Source: Treponema bryantii (GTDB lineage Bacteria > Spirochaetota > Spirochaetia > Treponematales > Treponemataceae). Taken from it: a DNA stretch of 64,000 nt. Position numbers and translations under genes: made by a program. The notes below the pieces were generated by a model. That model searched no databases and had not been told where the DNA came from. It worked only from the letters and a program-made list of their open reading frames with translations. The stretch lies in assembly GCF_900111035.1 (NCBI RefSeq), contig NZ_FOFU01000009.1, positions 1 through 64,000 on the forward strand, given 5' to 3'. This document shows, piece after piece, positions 43,554 to 51,244 of the stretch; the stretch's first letter is position 1; each line of letters opens with the position of its first letter.

Positions 43554-44027
43554 ATGCGCTGCCCCTATTGTGGTAACATTGAGGACAAAGTCCTTGAGTC
43601 AAGAACAATGGTAAATGGAGAAAGCATCAGAAGAAGACGTGAATGTCTCTCCTGCGGCTATCGTTTTACCAGCTATGAACGTATTGACGAAAAGCCCTTT
43701 ATGGTTATTAAACGCGACGACCGCCGCCAGCCTTTTGACCGCAAAAAGCTCGAAAAAGGTATTGAGCGTGCTCTTGAAAAAAGACCTGTCGCAACTTCCA
43801 TGGTGGAACAGCTTTCCAATGACATTGAAGATCTCGCAATTAAAAAAGGTCGTGAAAACCGCGAAATTTCTACGTCCGAGCTGGGAGAGCTTGTGCTTGA
43901 AAAATTATACGACATAGACAAAGTTGCATACATCCGATTCGCATCCGTCTACCGGCATTTTGAAAATCTGGATGAATTCATTACTGAAGTAAAGAACATA
44001 GAAAAGAGGGGAAAATCAAATGAGTGA
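43554..44027 (+). CDS. nrdR: Transcriptional repressor NrdR
   Basis: NrdR senses dATP/ATP through an ATP cone and represses ribonucleotide reductase genes. The 157-residue protein has the zinc ribbon MRCPYCGNIEDKVLESR ... CLSCGYRF (Cys3, Cys6, Cys31, Cys34) and an ATP cone (about 47-140). GAGAGGA precedes the ATG. It overlaps nrdD by 8 bases. NrdR-box-like sites lie before this gene and before the split radical subunit gene. Confidence 0.96.
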   Translation: MRCPYCGNIEDKVLESRTMVNGESIRRRRECLSCGYRFTSYERIDEKPFMVIKRDDRRQPFDRKKLEKGIERALEKRPVATSMVEQLSNDIEDLAIKKGRENREISTSELGELVLEKLYDIDKVAYIRFASVYRHFENLDEFITEVKNIEKRGKSNE

Positions 44028-46131
44028 TCAATCAATCTTTCCAGAATGGAGAAGCTTCCTTGGATCAAGCTCCGACTCCGAGACGAAAGGCTTCCTGAAA
44101 TCTGTAGTAAAGCGTTCTGGTGAAATCGCTGACTACGACAGAAACAAAATCGAAGCTGCTATCGGCAAGGCTATTGAAGCTGTAGAAAAGCGTAAGGATC
44201 CGGATCGTGCAGCATCTCTTACCGACATGGTTGAAGAAAAGCTTAGAATTCAGCTTGCCGGCAACAGAGCACATTCCATTCCTGCTATCGAAGAGATTCA
44301 GGACATTGTAGAAAGCGTTCTCATCGAGCACAAGGAAGTAGAAGTAGCTAAGGCTTATATTCTCTACCGTGCACGCCATGAAGCTATGCGCGACGCTAAG
44401 AGTCTTATGATTGATATCAACAAGACTATGGACGGCTACCTTGCACAGAGTGACTGGCGCGTAAATGAAAACGCAAACGTTAACTTCTCCCTTGGTGGAC
44501 TTATTCTCCATAACTCAGGAACTATTACAGCTAACTACTGGCTCAATAATATTTATTCTAAGGAAATCGCAGAGGCACATAAAACTGCAGCATTCCACAT
44601 TCATGACCTTTCAATGTTCTCAGGTTATTGTGCAGGATGGTCTCTCCGTCAGTTAATCGTAGAAGGTCTTGGTGGTGTACCAGATAAAATTACATCAACA
44701 CCAGCAACTCACCTTTCTACACTCGTAAACCAGATTGTAAACTTCCTTGGAATCATGCAGAACGAATGGGCTGGTGCACAGGCTTTCTCTTCTTTCGATA
44801 CTTACCTTGCTCCATTTATTCGTGCTGACCACCTTACAGAAAAACAGGTTCGTCAGTGCATTCAGAGTTACATTTACGGTGTAAACACTCCTAGCCGCTG
44901 GGGTTCACAGGCTCCATTTACAAACATCACACTCGACTGGGTATGTCCTGATGACCTTAAAAACAAGAAGGCTATCGTAGGCGGAAAGGAACAGGACTTC
45001 ACTTATGGTGACTGTCAGAAAGAAATGGATATTCTCAACAAGGTATTCATTGAACTTATGATTGAAGGTGATGCTAACGGCCGTGGATTTGCTTACCCTA
45101 TCCCAACCTACAACATCACACGTGACTTTGACTGGAATTCAGAAAATGCAAAACTTCTGTTTACAATGACTGCACAGTATGGAACTCCAAACTTCCAGAA
45201 CTTTGTAAACTCAGATTTGAACCCAAGCGATGTACGCTCTATGTGCTGTCGTCTCCAGCTTGATAAGCGCGAACTCCGCCGCCGTGGTGGTGGTCTGTTC
45301 GGTGCAGACGAATTCACAGGATCTATCGGTGTAGTAACAATCAATATGCCACAGATCGGCTACCTCGCTAAAAATGAAGAAGAATTCTACAAGCGTCTTG
45401 ATTACCTTATGGAACTTGCAAAGGAAAGCCTCTGCACAAAACGTAAGGTTATTCAGAAGCTTTATGATGGCGGACTTTTCCCATACACAAGACGTTACCT
45501 CAAAACTCTTGTTAATCACTTCAACACAATCGGTTTGTGCGGTATGAACGAATGTTGTATGAACTTCCTTGGAGTTCCTATTACAGATCCTAAGGGAAAA
45601 GCATTTGCAGAAAAGGTATTGCAGCACATGAGAGAGAGAATGCAGGACTTCCAGGAAGAAACAGGAGACCTCTTCAACCTCGAAGCAACACCTGCAGAGT
45701 CTACTTCTTACCGTCTCGCAAGACACGACAAGGAGCAGTTCCCTGATATCATCACAAGCGGCAATAATGAACCGTTCTATACAAACTCTTCACAGCTGCC
45801 TGTTGATTACACTGCCGATGTATTTGAAGCACTCGACCATCAGGAACCACTTCAGACTAAGTATACAGGCGGAACAATGTTCCACGTATTCATGGGTGAA
45901 GCACTTAAAGACTGGAAATCATGCGCAGACCTTGTACGCACAATCGCAAGCAAGTACCGCATTCCATTCTTTACAATTTCCCCAACCTACTCTATCTGTA
46001 AGGTTCACGGCTATCTCATTGGACAGCAGTTCGAATGTCCTAAGTGTAAGGCCGAGAAGGAAAAGGCTCTTAAGGAAAAACTTAAGGCTCTTGAAGCAGA
46101 AAAAGAGAAGGTTCTTGCAGAAAAGAACTAA
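44020..46131 (+). CDS. nrdD: Anaerobic (class III) ribonucleotide reductase, catalytic part lacking the glycyl-radical domain
   Basis: This enzyme reduces ribonucleotides to deoxyribonucleotides without oxygen. The 703-residue protein has an ATP cone (about 25-125), the catalytic barrel with SMCCRLQLD (Cys409-410), GSIGVVTINMPQIGY and GLCGMNECCMNFLG (Cys512-513). The zinc site follows (Cys660, His663, Cys673, Cys676). A normal NrdD then continues through EVYSRVVGYxRPV to the radical Gly. Here it ends with a Lys/Glu/Ala helix (KAEKEKALKEKLKALEAEK, 677-695) and a stop. The missing part is encoded downstream at 46271-46804, in another frame and with its own ribosome site. Confidence 0.93.
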   Translation: MSDQSIFPEWRSFLGSSSDSETKGFLKSVVKRSGEIADYDRNKIEAAIGKAIEAVEKRKDPDRAASLTDMVEEKLRIQLAGNRAHSIPAIEEIQDIVESVLIEHKEVEVAKAYILYRARHEAMRDAKSLMIDINKTMDGYLAQSDWRVNENANVNFSLGGLILHNSGTITANYWLNNIYSKEIAEAHKTAAFHIHDLSMFSGYCAGWSLRQLIVEGLGGVPDKITSTPATHLSTLVNQIVNFLGIMQNEWAGAQAFSSFDTYLAPFIRADHLTEKQVRQCIQSYIYGVNTPSRWGSQAPFTNITLDWVCPDDLKNKKAIVGGKEQDFTYGDCQKEMDILNKVFIELMIEGDANGRGFAYPIPTYNITRDFDWNSENAKLLFTMTAQYGTPNFQNFVNSDLNPSDVRSMCCRLQLDKRELRRRGGGLFGADEFTGSIGVVTINMPQIGYLAKNEEEFYKRLDYLMELAKESLCTKRKVIQKLYDGGLFPYTRRYLKTLVNHFNTIGLCGMNECCMNFLGVPITDPKGKAFAEKVLQHMRERMQDFQEETGDLFNLEATPAESTSYRLARHDKEQFPDIITSGNNEPFYTNSSQLPVDYTADVFEALDHQEPLQTKYTGGTMFHVFMGEALKDWKSCADLVRTIASKYRIPFFTISPTYSICKVHGYLIGQQFECPKCKAEKEKALKEKLKALEAEKEKVLAEKN

Positions 46132-46141
46132 AAAAGTACTG

Positions 46142-46188
46142 CCAACATTAAAGATTTTAAGGTACTTTGCCGAGAATTCTAGTGTTGG
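46142..46188 (+). promoter_or_regulatory. Intercistronic hairpin after nrdD
   Basis: CCAACATTA (46142-46150) pairs with TAGTGTTGG (46180-46188), 8 of 9 positions. It lies directly after the nrdD stop and could protect or process the nrdD mRNA 3' end. Confidence 0.4.
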
Positions 46189-46193
46189 TCATA

Positions 46194-46228
46194 TTGACAA
46201 AACGTACATTCCACACTACATTTAGTGT
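46194..46228 (+). promoter_or_regulatory. Internal promoter with NrdR box before the glycyl-radical subunit gene
   Basis: A perfect TTGACA (46194-46199), a 17-base spacer and TACATT (46217-46222) form a sigma-70-like promoter. ACACTACATTTAGTGT (46213-46228) matches the NrdR consensus at 14 of 16 positions and covers the -10. The same bases form a perfect 8-bp hairpin (CCACACTA-CATT-TAGTGTGG). This gives the small subunit its own NrdR-controlled expression. Confidence 0.65.
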
Positions 46229-46270
46229 GGGTGTGAAAAATTACAATAATTTTGGGAGGAGAAAAAGATT

Positions 46271-46804
46271 ATGGAAAAAAGAACACTTGCACAGATTGAA
46301 GCAGAAATTGAAGAGACAAAGGCAGCTCTCAATGATGTTCATGGAACCGAGACAGAGGTTTACGCACGTATCGTAGGTTACTACCGTGCTGTAAAACATT
46401 GGAACAAAGGTAAGCGCGACGAATTTGACCAGAGAAAAATGTTCTCTCTCGAAGCCAGCAAAGAATATGATATTACAGCTGCAGACTGTATTTGCGAAGC
46501 AAAGGCTCCTGCTAAGATGTCTGCTGTAGATACAACAAAAGAATTGAATAGCGTTACATACGAGATGTATACAAGAAAGACTTGTCCTAACTGCCCACCA
46601 GTAAAAGACTTTATGGCTGATCTTGATATGCCAGGACGTTCAATTGACGTTGATACAAAAGAAGGTCTTGCTGAAGCAGCAAAGAAAGGTGTATTCGCAT
46701 CTCCTACTGTAATCTTCTACAACGAAGCTGGTGTTGAAACAGCTCGCTGCCACAGCGTTGAAGAACTTGAAGCTGTATTCAGCAAGGTAGCAGTTTCTGC
46801 ATAA
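46271..46804 (+). CDS. Detached glycyl-radical domain of NrdD fused to a glutaredoxin-like domain
   Basis: This gene encodes 177 residues. Residues 1-25 form a charged helix (MEKRTLAQIEAEIEETKAAL). Residues 27-60 (TEVYARIVGYYRAVKHWN and onward) reproduce the NrdD C-terminal radical motif; Gly36 is the predicted radical site. After a linker, residues 93-175 are a thioredoxin/glutaredoxin-like domain with the active site CPNC (105-108) and the cis-Pro SPT (144-146). It probably completes the nrdD product, carries the radical made by NrdG, and re-reduces the active-site cysteines. GGGAGGAG lies 9 bases before the ATG. Its stop overlaps the nrdG start (TAATG). Confidence 0.88.
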   Translation: MEKRTLAQIEAEIEETKAALNDVHGTETEVYARIVGYYRAVKHWNKGKRDEFDQRKMFSLEASKEYDITAADCICEAKAPAKMSAVDTTKELNSVTYEMYTRKTCPNCPPVKDFMADLDMPGRSIDVDTKEGLAEAAKKGVFASPTVIFYNEAGVETARCHSVEELEAVFSKVAVSA

Positions 46805-47559
46805 TGTCAGAACTTGACCTTAATAAACCTGCAGGCGTACTTGTAAAAACTACTTGTGTAGATTTTCCTGGACGTGTTGCAGGTTCTTTTTTTCTAAAAG
46901 GCTGTAATATCCGCTGCCCGTACTGCTACAACATCGGGCTTGTACTAGAAGATTCTGCTTATGATTCAGAGCCTCTCAGTACTGTTGCAGAGCTTTTTGC
47001 TCATCTCGAAAAACGACAGGGCATCTTAAGCGGATTGGTTATCAGTGGCGGAGAACCAATCTTAAATCCGTATACACCAGTCATAATCAAAAAAGCCCGC
47101 GAACTGGGATATAAAATCAAAATAGATACAAATGGAACTCTGCCGGAAAAACTCCGCGCCCTTGTAGAAAATCCTGAGCTTCGCCCGGACTTTATTGCAA
47201 TGGATATAAAGACAACTCCTTCACGCTATGCAACTTTAATCTGTGGCGATAAATCACCGTTCTTTGGTAAATCTGATTATTTCGAAAAGGTACTATGCGA
47301 GAGCGCAGAAATTGTTGCAGCCTACCCTGCTGACTGCCGCGAATGGCGTACAGTACTCGTGCCGGGACTTGTTACAAAAGAGGATATAACAGAAATGGCA
47401 AAACTGCTGCCGCAAGATGCAAGCTGGCAGTTTGCGCAGTTTATGAATTCGAACTGCCTCGACCCTGCATATAATGACATTTATCCTTATACAGATGCGG
47501 AAGCAGGTGAAATCGTAGAATATGCTAAATCATTAATAAAAGGCAGTTCACTTCGGTAG
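46804..47559 (+). CDS. nrdG: Anaerobic ribonucleotide reductase activating protein NrdG (radical SAM)
   Basis: NrdG uses a 4Fe-4S cluster and S-adenosylmethionine to make the glycyl radical on NrdD. The 251-residue protein has the radical-SAM motif CNIRCPYC (Cys34, Cys38, Cys41) and VISGGEP, then MDIKT. It is longer than E. coli NrdG (154) and matches the longer NrdG type that accompanies thioredoxin-dependent NrdD enzymes. Here its radical target Gly is on the 177-residue partner, with which its start codon overlaps. Confidence 0.93.
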   Translation: MSELDLNKPAGVLVKTTCVDFPGRVAGSFFLKGCNIRCPYCYNIGLVLEDSAYDSEPLSTVAELFAHLEKRQGILSGLVISGGEPILNPYTPVIIKKARELGYKIKIDTNGTLPEKLRALVENPELRPDFIAMDIKTTPSRYATLICGDKSPFFGKSDYFEKVLCESAEIVAAYPADCREWRTVLVPGLVTKEDITEMAKLLPQDASWQFAQFMNSNCLDPAYNDIYPYTDAEAGEIVEYAKSLIKGSSLR

Positions 47560-47569
47560 CGTGTTCGTG

Positions 47570-47590
47570 ATGCTGAACTTGTTTCAGCAT
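47570..47590. repeat. Family-B palindrome between convergent nrdG and nrnA
   Basis: ATGCTGAA and TTCAGCAT are inverted around CTTGT in the 34-bp gap between converging genes. It may work as a two-way terminator, though T runs are weak. Confidence 0.7.
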
Positions 47591-47593
47591 CTA

Positions 47594-48580
47594 TTACATT
47601 ACGCGGGCAAATTCTTTTACTATCTGAGGAATCAGGGTTTCAACTTTTCCGTTACAGCTCATGCCGCTGGCGTTTTTGTGACCGCCGCCACCGAACTTTG
47701 CTGCAACTGCTGAAACATCAATCTTATCCTGAGAACGGAAGCCGCCTGTACAGGTTGTCGGAGTGTCCTGTCTTAAAAATACTACGGCCTCTACACCTTT
47801 TGCAGACAGCATAAGCTGATACAAAGAATCTGAATCACGACCTTCCAAGCCCCATTTCTTTGTATCTTCAAGAGTTTCATAAGTAACTACAAGGCGACCA
47901 TCAAGGTAACGCTCAGCACGTCCAAGAAGAACTCCAAGCAGTTTACGGGTTGAATATGGTTTTCCGGAATTAATTTCTCTATAAGTAGTTCTAGGATCTG
48001 CCCCATCAGCAACAAGACGGCTTACAGCGGCAAAGACTTCTGCAGAATTATCTGTCAGAAAGCGGAAAAAACCTGTATCCGTACAAATACCAAAGAATAA
48101 TATTTTGGCAAGTTCTGAAGGAACAGGACCTATTAACGCTTCATAAAACAGCTGTACAAGAAAAGCACATGCCGGAGCATCTGCATTTACATAACCTTTT
48201 ATTTCATCGCCGAGTTCGCTTGTCTTGTGATGATCTATTACAAAAGTATCAAATCCTTTCAAATCCCCGTCTATATCTCCAAGACGGATAATCTCAGAAC
48301 AGTCAGCAATAAAAAGCCCTGTAGACTTTCGTTCACTTTCGTCCTGAAATTCCATAGTATCAGAAAACTTTTCCTGCCAGCGGATTACTTCATTTCTCTT
48401 AAAAGGACCTGCAGAAAGCAGCTGATATGGTTTACCAAAATAATCAAGAATTGCAGCAAGGCCAAGACAGGAAGTAATACAATCTCCATCCGGTTCTTTA
48501 TGACCGATTATAAAAAAGAAATTATGATTTTCTATAAAGTCCCTGATTTCCTGGACCTTTTCCTGAGATAATTCAAACAT
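47594..48580 (-). CDS. nrnA: DHH/DHHA1 phosphoesterase (NrnA, nanoRNase / pAp phosphatase)
   Basis: NrnA degrades short oligoribonucleotides and pAp to mononucleotides. The 328-residue protein has motif I IIGHKEPDGDCITS (family HxxPDGDxxGS), the FIADCSE motif, the DHH motif FVIDHHKTSE and the DHHA1 motif KFGGGGHKNASGMS. Spirochaetes generally lack E. coli-type Orn, and NrnA fills this role. The upstream gene's terminator separates it from the exported-protein gene. Confidence 0.9.
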   Translation of the reverse strand: MFELSQEKVQEIRDFIENHNFFFIIGHKEPDGDCITSCLGLAAILDYFGKPYQLLSAGPFKRNEVIRWQEKFSDTMEFQDESERKSTGLFIADCSEIIRLGDIDGDLKGFDTFVIDHHKTSELGDEIKGYVNADAPACAFLVQLFYEALIGPVPSELAKILFFGICTDTGFFRFLTDNSAEVFAAVSRLVADGADPRTTYREINSGKPYSTRKLLGVLLGRAERYLDGRLVVTYETLEDTKKWGLEGRDSDSLYQLMLSAKGVEAVVFLRQDTPTTCTGGFRSQDKIDVSAVAAKFGGGGHKNASGMSCNGKVETLIPQIVKEFARVM

Positions 48581-48596
48581 AAAACACCTGTGAAAG

Positions 48597-48628
48597 CAAA
48601 AAAAAAGAGGGTCTCAAAACCCTCTTTT
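48597..48628 (-). terminator. Intrinsic terminator after the exported-protein gene
   Basis: AAAAGAGGGT-CTCAAA-ACCCTCTTTT (48603-48628) with a T run on the minus strand. Confidence 0.9.
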
Positions 48629-48646
48629 ATAATACCGTATTTTTGC

Positions 48647-49090
48647 TTAGAATTCCAAGTCTTCCAGAGTATCTTTATCGGCACCCTCAAGATTCTTTCT
48701 TGAATCAACCATACCCCAGATTGAATTATTTTTATCCATTGGAATAGAAAGAATTACACGCTTAAACTCTCCGTTATCCTTAACAACAGTCATGTAAGAA
48801 CCAAGAGCAGTTTTTACAGATCTGAATTTAAGTTTTCTGGGAGTCTCTGGATTTCCGTGAGCCCAATTCTTTGGAAGAATTACATTTCCAACTCCAGTTC
48901 TATTTTTCTGATAAATTACAACATAACCATCTTTTCCTTCAAGAATTTTAAGAACCGGAACATTTACATAAGAAATATCTGTCCATTTACCTTCTGTGCG
49001 AGCTGGAGCAGATGCGCTGCTATTTGTATCTGCAAAGATTGCTGCAGAGAACACAGCAAAAAGAGCAAGAATCATCAAAATCTTTTTCAT
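48647..49090 (-). CDS. Small exported protein of unknown function
   Basis: This gene encodes 147 residues with a clear signal peptide (MKKILMILALFAVFSAAIFA|DTN). The mature part is a compact beta-rich domain (VPVLKILEGKDGYVVIYQK, VGNVILPKNWAHG, RVILSIPMDKN) with an acidic tail. No lipobox or membrane helix is seen, so it is probably periplasmic. A strong terminator follows, so it is a single-gene unit. The family is not recognised, though the pattern suggests a treponemal conserved protein. Confidence 0.7.
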   Translation of the reverse strand: MKKILMILALFAVFSAAIFADTNSSASAPARTEGKWTDISYVNVPVLKILEGKDGYVVIYQKNRTGVGNVILPKNWAHGNPETPRKLKFRSVKTALGSYMTVVKDNGEFKRVILSIPMDKNNSIWGMVDSRKNLEGADKDTLEDLEF

Positions 49091-49261
49091 AATTACTCCT
49101 TTATCTAAGTCGTAATATTTATTATAAACCGATTATTTTATTTTAACAACTTTTTTATTTGATTTGTGATAAAAATGAATTTCATTAAAATATTAAACGG
49201 ATTAACAAAATATTAAAAAAATTAACAGATTAACTAATGATAGCCAGGAAAAACTAATGGT
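49091..49261. other. AT-rich gap without genes
   Basis: Between the exported-protein start and the tRNA terminator. It shows recurrent (A/G)ATTAAC words at about 49200-49240 and no open frame. It presumably contains the promoter of the exported-protein gene. Confidence 0.4.
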
Positions 49262-49297
49262 GATAAAAAAAATCCAGTGAATAATTCACTGGATTTT
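49262..49297 (-). terminator. Intrinsic terminator of the tRNA gene
   Basis: AATCCAGTGAA-TAA-TTCACTGGATT followed on the minus strand by a run of T (plus-strand A run 49265-49272). Confidence 0.9.
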
Positions 49298-49299
49298 AG

Positions 49300-49372
49300 T
49301 AGCGACTAATGGGATTGAACCATTGACATCACGGATATGAGCCGTGTGCTCTACCAACTGAGCTAAGTCGCC
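49300..49372 (-). tRNA. tRNA-Met (anticodon CAT)
   Basis: The 73-base cloverleaf has acceptor GGCGACT/AGTCGCT (G1-U72 wobble), D arm AGCTCAGTTGGTAGAGC, anticodon arm CACGG-CTCATAT-CCGTG and T arm AATGG-TTCAATC-CCATT, with discriminator A. CCA is not encoded. The anticodon stem lacks the three G-C pairs of initiators, so it is an elongator tRNA-Met or the tRNA-Ile whose C34 becomes lysidine. Confidence 0.93.
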
Positions 49373-49558
49373 AAACGATGTTACTATATTATCATTTTGC
49401 AGTATTCAGGTCAAGTATCCAGGGCTATAAAATCGCATTTTTTCTGATTTATTATTCTTTTCTTTCAGTTGGCACATAAATTGCAATAATATCCTCACCA
49501 GAATAAGCATTTTCGTAAGCTGTTTATTCTGAATAAAAAATACTAAGAGGTAAAAAAA

Positions 49559-50530
49559 ATGAAGACCCACGAACTGAACCTGCTGGTAGAAAACCTGCGT
49601 ACCGGCAAAATGAGCGAGAAAGAAGTTATCGACAAGATAGCTGTCTTTGTAATCAAAAATTATCCTATCTATGGACTTCACAAATATGATGAAGATTTCA
49701 GACAGGATATTCTTCTGGGCCTGCTGGAAAGAGGTCCACATCTGCTTCACCTGTTTAATCCCAATTATGGAGATTTCTTTACCTTTCTTTACTGTTATAT
49801 CTGTACACTAATCAATTCAAAATTAAAAACCTGTGCTCAGAATTCAATCAGGGAAAAACTGAATTTTGAAGAATGTGTTCAACAGTACGAAGAAAAAGAA
49901 ATTAAATATCACAGGATTAACTATCAGAACTTTGAAGTCCCTAAAATTCCTTTTAACTGGAAAAAGCTTTCTACAGAAGAATTCCAGCGTGCAATAAAAG
50001 ATTTATCACTTCACAGCGAAGAAAAGAAAGTCTTAATTCTTGCATTAAAATCATCTTATTATCTTACTGATAAGCAGATTCACAGAATCTGTAATATGTA
50101 TGGCATTGATCCAGAACAGTTCTATCAAATGATTCAATACTGTAAGGAAACTCTTGATTTTAAGCGTTCCAGACTTGAAAAGGAACATCAGAAAAGGAAC
50201 TTTGCCTATTATCATCATAAAAGATACAGACATATCATCAAAAAGTATCAGGATGATGATTTTTTTGATAATAAATATTTCATTAAAGACCTTTACATCT
50301 ACAGAGAACGAAAACATAAAAACAGCATGGTCAGGCTTAATACTGCTTTTCAAAAAGGTTATCTGTATTTAAGGACAACAAATAAAACCGTTGCCAATGT
50401 AATGGGACTCAGTGAAAGACAGGTAAATTACTATATGAGAAGTGTCAGAAACGAATATAAAAATCAGGAAGATTTACCTGAGAAATCAACCTCTTCTGAC
50501 ACAGAAATCCAGATTGCAGAAAAAGAGTGA
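49559..50530 (+). CDS. Sigma-factor-like helix-turn-helix protein of unknown function
   Basis: This 323-residue soluble, Lys/Tyr-rich protein has an N-terminal segment (DEDFRQDILLGLLERGPHLL ... GDFFTFLYCYICTLINSKLK) that resembles sigma region 2. The C-terminal segment (TVANVMGLSERQVNYYMRSV, about 277-296) is a helix-turn-helix like sigma region 4. The middle (RAIKDLSLHSEEKKVLILAL) could be a region-3/4 linker. Motifs are too diverged to name a sigma class. It precedes rdgB and the flagellin genes, so a regulatory role there is possible but not shown. Confidence 0.6.
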   Translation: MKTHELNLLVENLRTGKMSEKEVIDKIAVFVIKNYPIYGLHKYDEDFRQDILLGLLERGPHLLHLFNPNYGDFFTFLYCYICTLINSKLKTCAQNSIREKLNFEECVQQYEEKEIKYHRINYQNFEVPKIPFNWKKLSTEEFQRAIKDLSLHSEEKKVLILALKSSYYLTDKQIHRICNMYGIDPEQFYQMIQYCKETLDFKRSRLEKEHQKRNFAYYHHKRYRHIIKKYQDDDFFDNKYFIKDLYIYRERKHKNSMVRLNTAFQKGYLYLRTTNKTVANVMGLSERQVNYYMRSVRNEYKNQEDLPEKSTSSDTEIQIAEKE

Positions 50531-50533
50531 TAA

Positions 50534-50562
50534 TTGTTTAGAACAATAATTTTCATTATATT
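50534..50562 (+). promoter_or_regulatory. Putative sigma-70 promoter of rdgB, leaderless geometry
   Basis: TTGTTT (50534-50539), 17 bases, TATATT (50557-50562). The predicted transcription start is the A of the ATG at 50569; no Shine-Dalgarno. A short dyad ATTGTT-TAG-AACAAT overlaps the -35. Confidence 0.45.
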
Positions 50563-50568
50563 GTAATA

Positions 50569-51222
50569 ATGAAAATTTACTTAGCAACTGGAAATAAAAA
50601 TAAGAAAAAAGAAATGTGTGAACTTTTACCGGAACACACAATTCTTATCCCTTCTGATGAAGGAATTGAATTTGATCCTGATGAAACAGGAACAACCTTC
50701 TATGAGAATAGTCTGATTAAGGCTCGTACACTTTATGATATTGTACACTGCCCTGTAATTGCAGACGATTCAGGAATTTGCGTGGATGCTTTGGGTGGAG
50801 CACCAGGCATTTTCTCTTCACGTTACGCCGGTCCGGACTTTATGCACGGAAAACCAGACGGAACAAAAATCTCACAGGAAGAACAGAATATCTTCCTTAT
50901 TCAGCAGACAAACGAAGCCATTAAAAACGGAAATCTCCCGAAAGGTGCATATCTCCATGGAGAACGCAGCTGTCACTATACCTGCGCAATGGTAATGTAC
51001 TGCGGAACAGATCGCCTCTTTGTTGCCCAGGAAACCTTTGAAGGTGCCCTAATCGACGACATAAGCAAACAGGCTGGCAACGGCGGCTTCGGTTACGACC
51101 CAATCGTATTCCTTCCAGAGTTCAATAAAACTGTTGCCGAACTAACCGCCGACGAAAAGAACGCTATTTCTCACCGCGGCAAAGCCGTAAGAGCCCTCAA
51201 ACGAATAATTGATCAAATGTAA
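50569..51222 (+). CDS. rdgB: XTP/dITP diphosphatase (RdgB/HAM1)
   Basis: This enzyme removes ITP, XTP and their deoxy forms from the nucleotide pool. The 217-residue protein shows MKIYLATGNKNKKKEM (family TxNxxK), DETGTTFYENSLIKA, VIADDSGICVDALGG, PGIFSSRYAG, GGFGYDPIVFLPEF and SHRGKA. A longer loop near residues 95-120 precedes HGERSCHYTC. It stands alone, preceded by its own promoter-like sequence and followed by nested palindrome 2. Confidence 0.95.
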   Translation: MKIYLATGNKNKKKEMCELLPEHTILIPSDEGIEFDPDETGTTFYENSLIKARTLYDIVHCPVIADDSGICVDALGGAPGIFSSRYAGPDFMHGKPDGTKISQEEQNIFLIQQTNEAIKNGNLPKGAYLHGERSCHYTCAMVMYCGTDRLFVAQETFEGALIDDISKQAGNGGFGYDPIVFLPEFNKTVAELTADEKNAISHRGKAVRALKRIIDQM

Positions 51223-51244
51223 TTTAATTAAATTACGTAAATTA

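Noticed and set aside
45211-45726. 171-codon minus frame within nrdD
   Set aside because: Antisense to highly conserved catalytic motifs of nrdD.
46132-46270. Intron, intein or mobile insertion as the cause of the nrdD split
   Set aside because: The gap is only 139 bases, contains a promoter, NrdR box and ribosome site, and the second part has its own start and a new N-terminal helix. A simple frameshift is also excluded because the gap has stops and extra regulatory sequence.
49300-49372. Initiator tRNA-Met
   Set aside because: The anticodon stem lacks the three consecutive G-C pairs and the acceptor has a paired 1-72 position.
49406-49750. 114-codon minus frame near the tRNA
   Set aside because: Overlaps the start of the sigma-like gene on the other strand; low complexity, no ribosome site.
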